Below are positions 63,939 through 64,000 of a DNA stretch of 64,000 nt, piece by piece; positions within the stretch are counted from its first letter, which is position 1, and the number at the start of each line of letters is the position of its first letter. Location: the NCBI GenBank assembly GCA_003956705.1, contig QZCP01000201.1:149976-213975 (forward strand), in the 5' to 3' direction. Source of the stretch: Brevipalpus yothersi. Lineage: Eukaryota > Arthropoda > Arachnida > Trombidiformes > Tenuipalpidae. Below the pieces are notes generated by a model. That model ran no database searches. It had not been told where the DNA came from and saw nothing but the letters and a program-made list of their open reading frames with translations. The position numbers were made by a program, and so were the translations under genes.

Positions 63939-64000
63939 CTACATCCTTCCTCATCCCTATTTCTCTCTCTCTCTCCCACCACCATGTGCGTGTACAGATC

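Overview
This is AT-rich animal nuclear DNA, most likely from an arthropod. I lean towards a chelicerate or mite, but the species is not provable from the window. The evidence is split genes with GT-AG introns, secreted and membrane proteins of metazoan families (ADAM metalloprotease-disintegrin, laminin alpha, PSI-domain receptor, muscle-type Ig), AATAAA signals, and very dense (GA)n/(CT)n microsatellites. One assembly gap (65 N) lies inside a (CT)n tract. Nothing bacterial or phage-like was seen. Most long open frames here are microsatellite read-through (Ser-Leu or Arg-Glu repeats) and are not annotated.

0-10.8 kb is a tandemly duplicated unit. The window opens on the last 23 codons of one ADAM gene. 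A complete second ADAM gene (four coding exons, 5629-8218, 712 aa) follows. Each ADAM copy is trailed by a decayed fragment of the N-terminal end of a laminin alpha gene, and then by a block of about 1.24 kb (3748-4986 and 9531-10781). That block is the 5' flank plus the first five codons of the next gene, a laminin-like gene. In the first unit the block stops exactly after codon 5, so a near-perfect copy of the laminin-like promoter now sits in front of ADAM copy 2. A segment of about 360 bp beside the block is inverted between the units.

10.8-15.5 kb holds the laminin-like gene (six exons, 1290 aa). It has a signal peptide, LE repeats, the large alpha-chain domain IV, more LE repeats, a laminin IV type A module and further LE repeats, then a C-terminal transmembrane helix with a short basic tail. 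It lacks the LamNT, coiled-coil and LG domains, so it looks like a membrane-anchored piece of a laminin alpha chain. This is the most unusual object in the window. Downstream on the minus strand (15740-16020) is a broken titin-type Ig exon interrupted by a small inverted-copy insertion.

16.8-58.3 kb is one large gene: ten coding exons whose phases all match, giving a 589-aa cysteine-rich secreted or membrane-tethered protein. It resembles the uncharacterised arthropod family I recall as DUF7042-DUF7045. Its second intron is about 33 kb, packed with GA/CT microsatellites, and contains a nested intronless same-strand gene (38613-40490, 625 aa) for a single-pass PSI-domain protein. 58.3-64 kb has no supportable gene, only AT-rich sequence, microsatellites and a perfect 14-bp hairpin.

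Functionally, every protein found is extracellular, membrane-bound or both. The ADAM sheddase type and the membrane laminin-like protein are neighbours that share a 5' block and could be co-expressed, but that link is inference.
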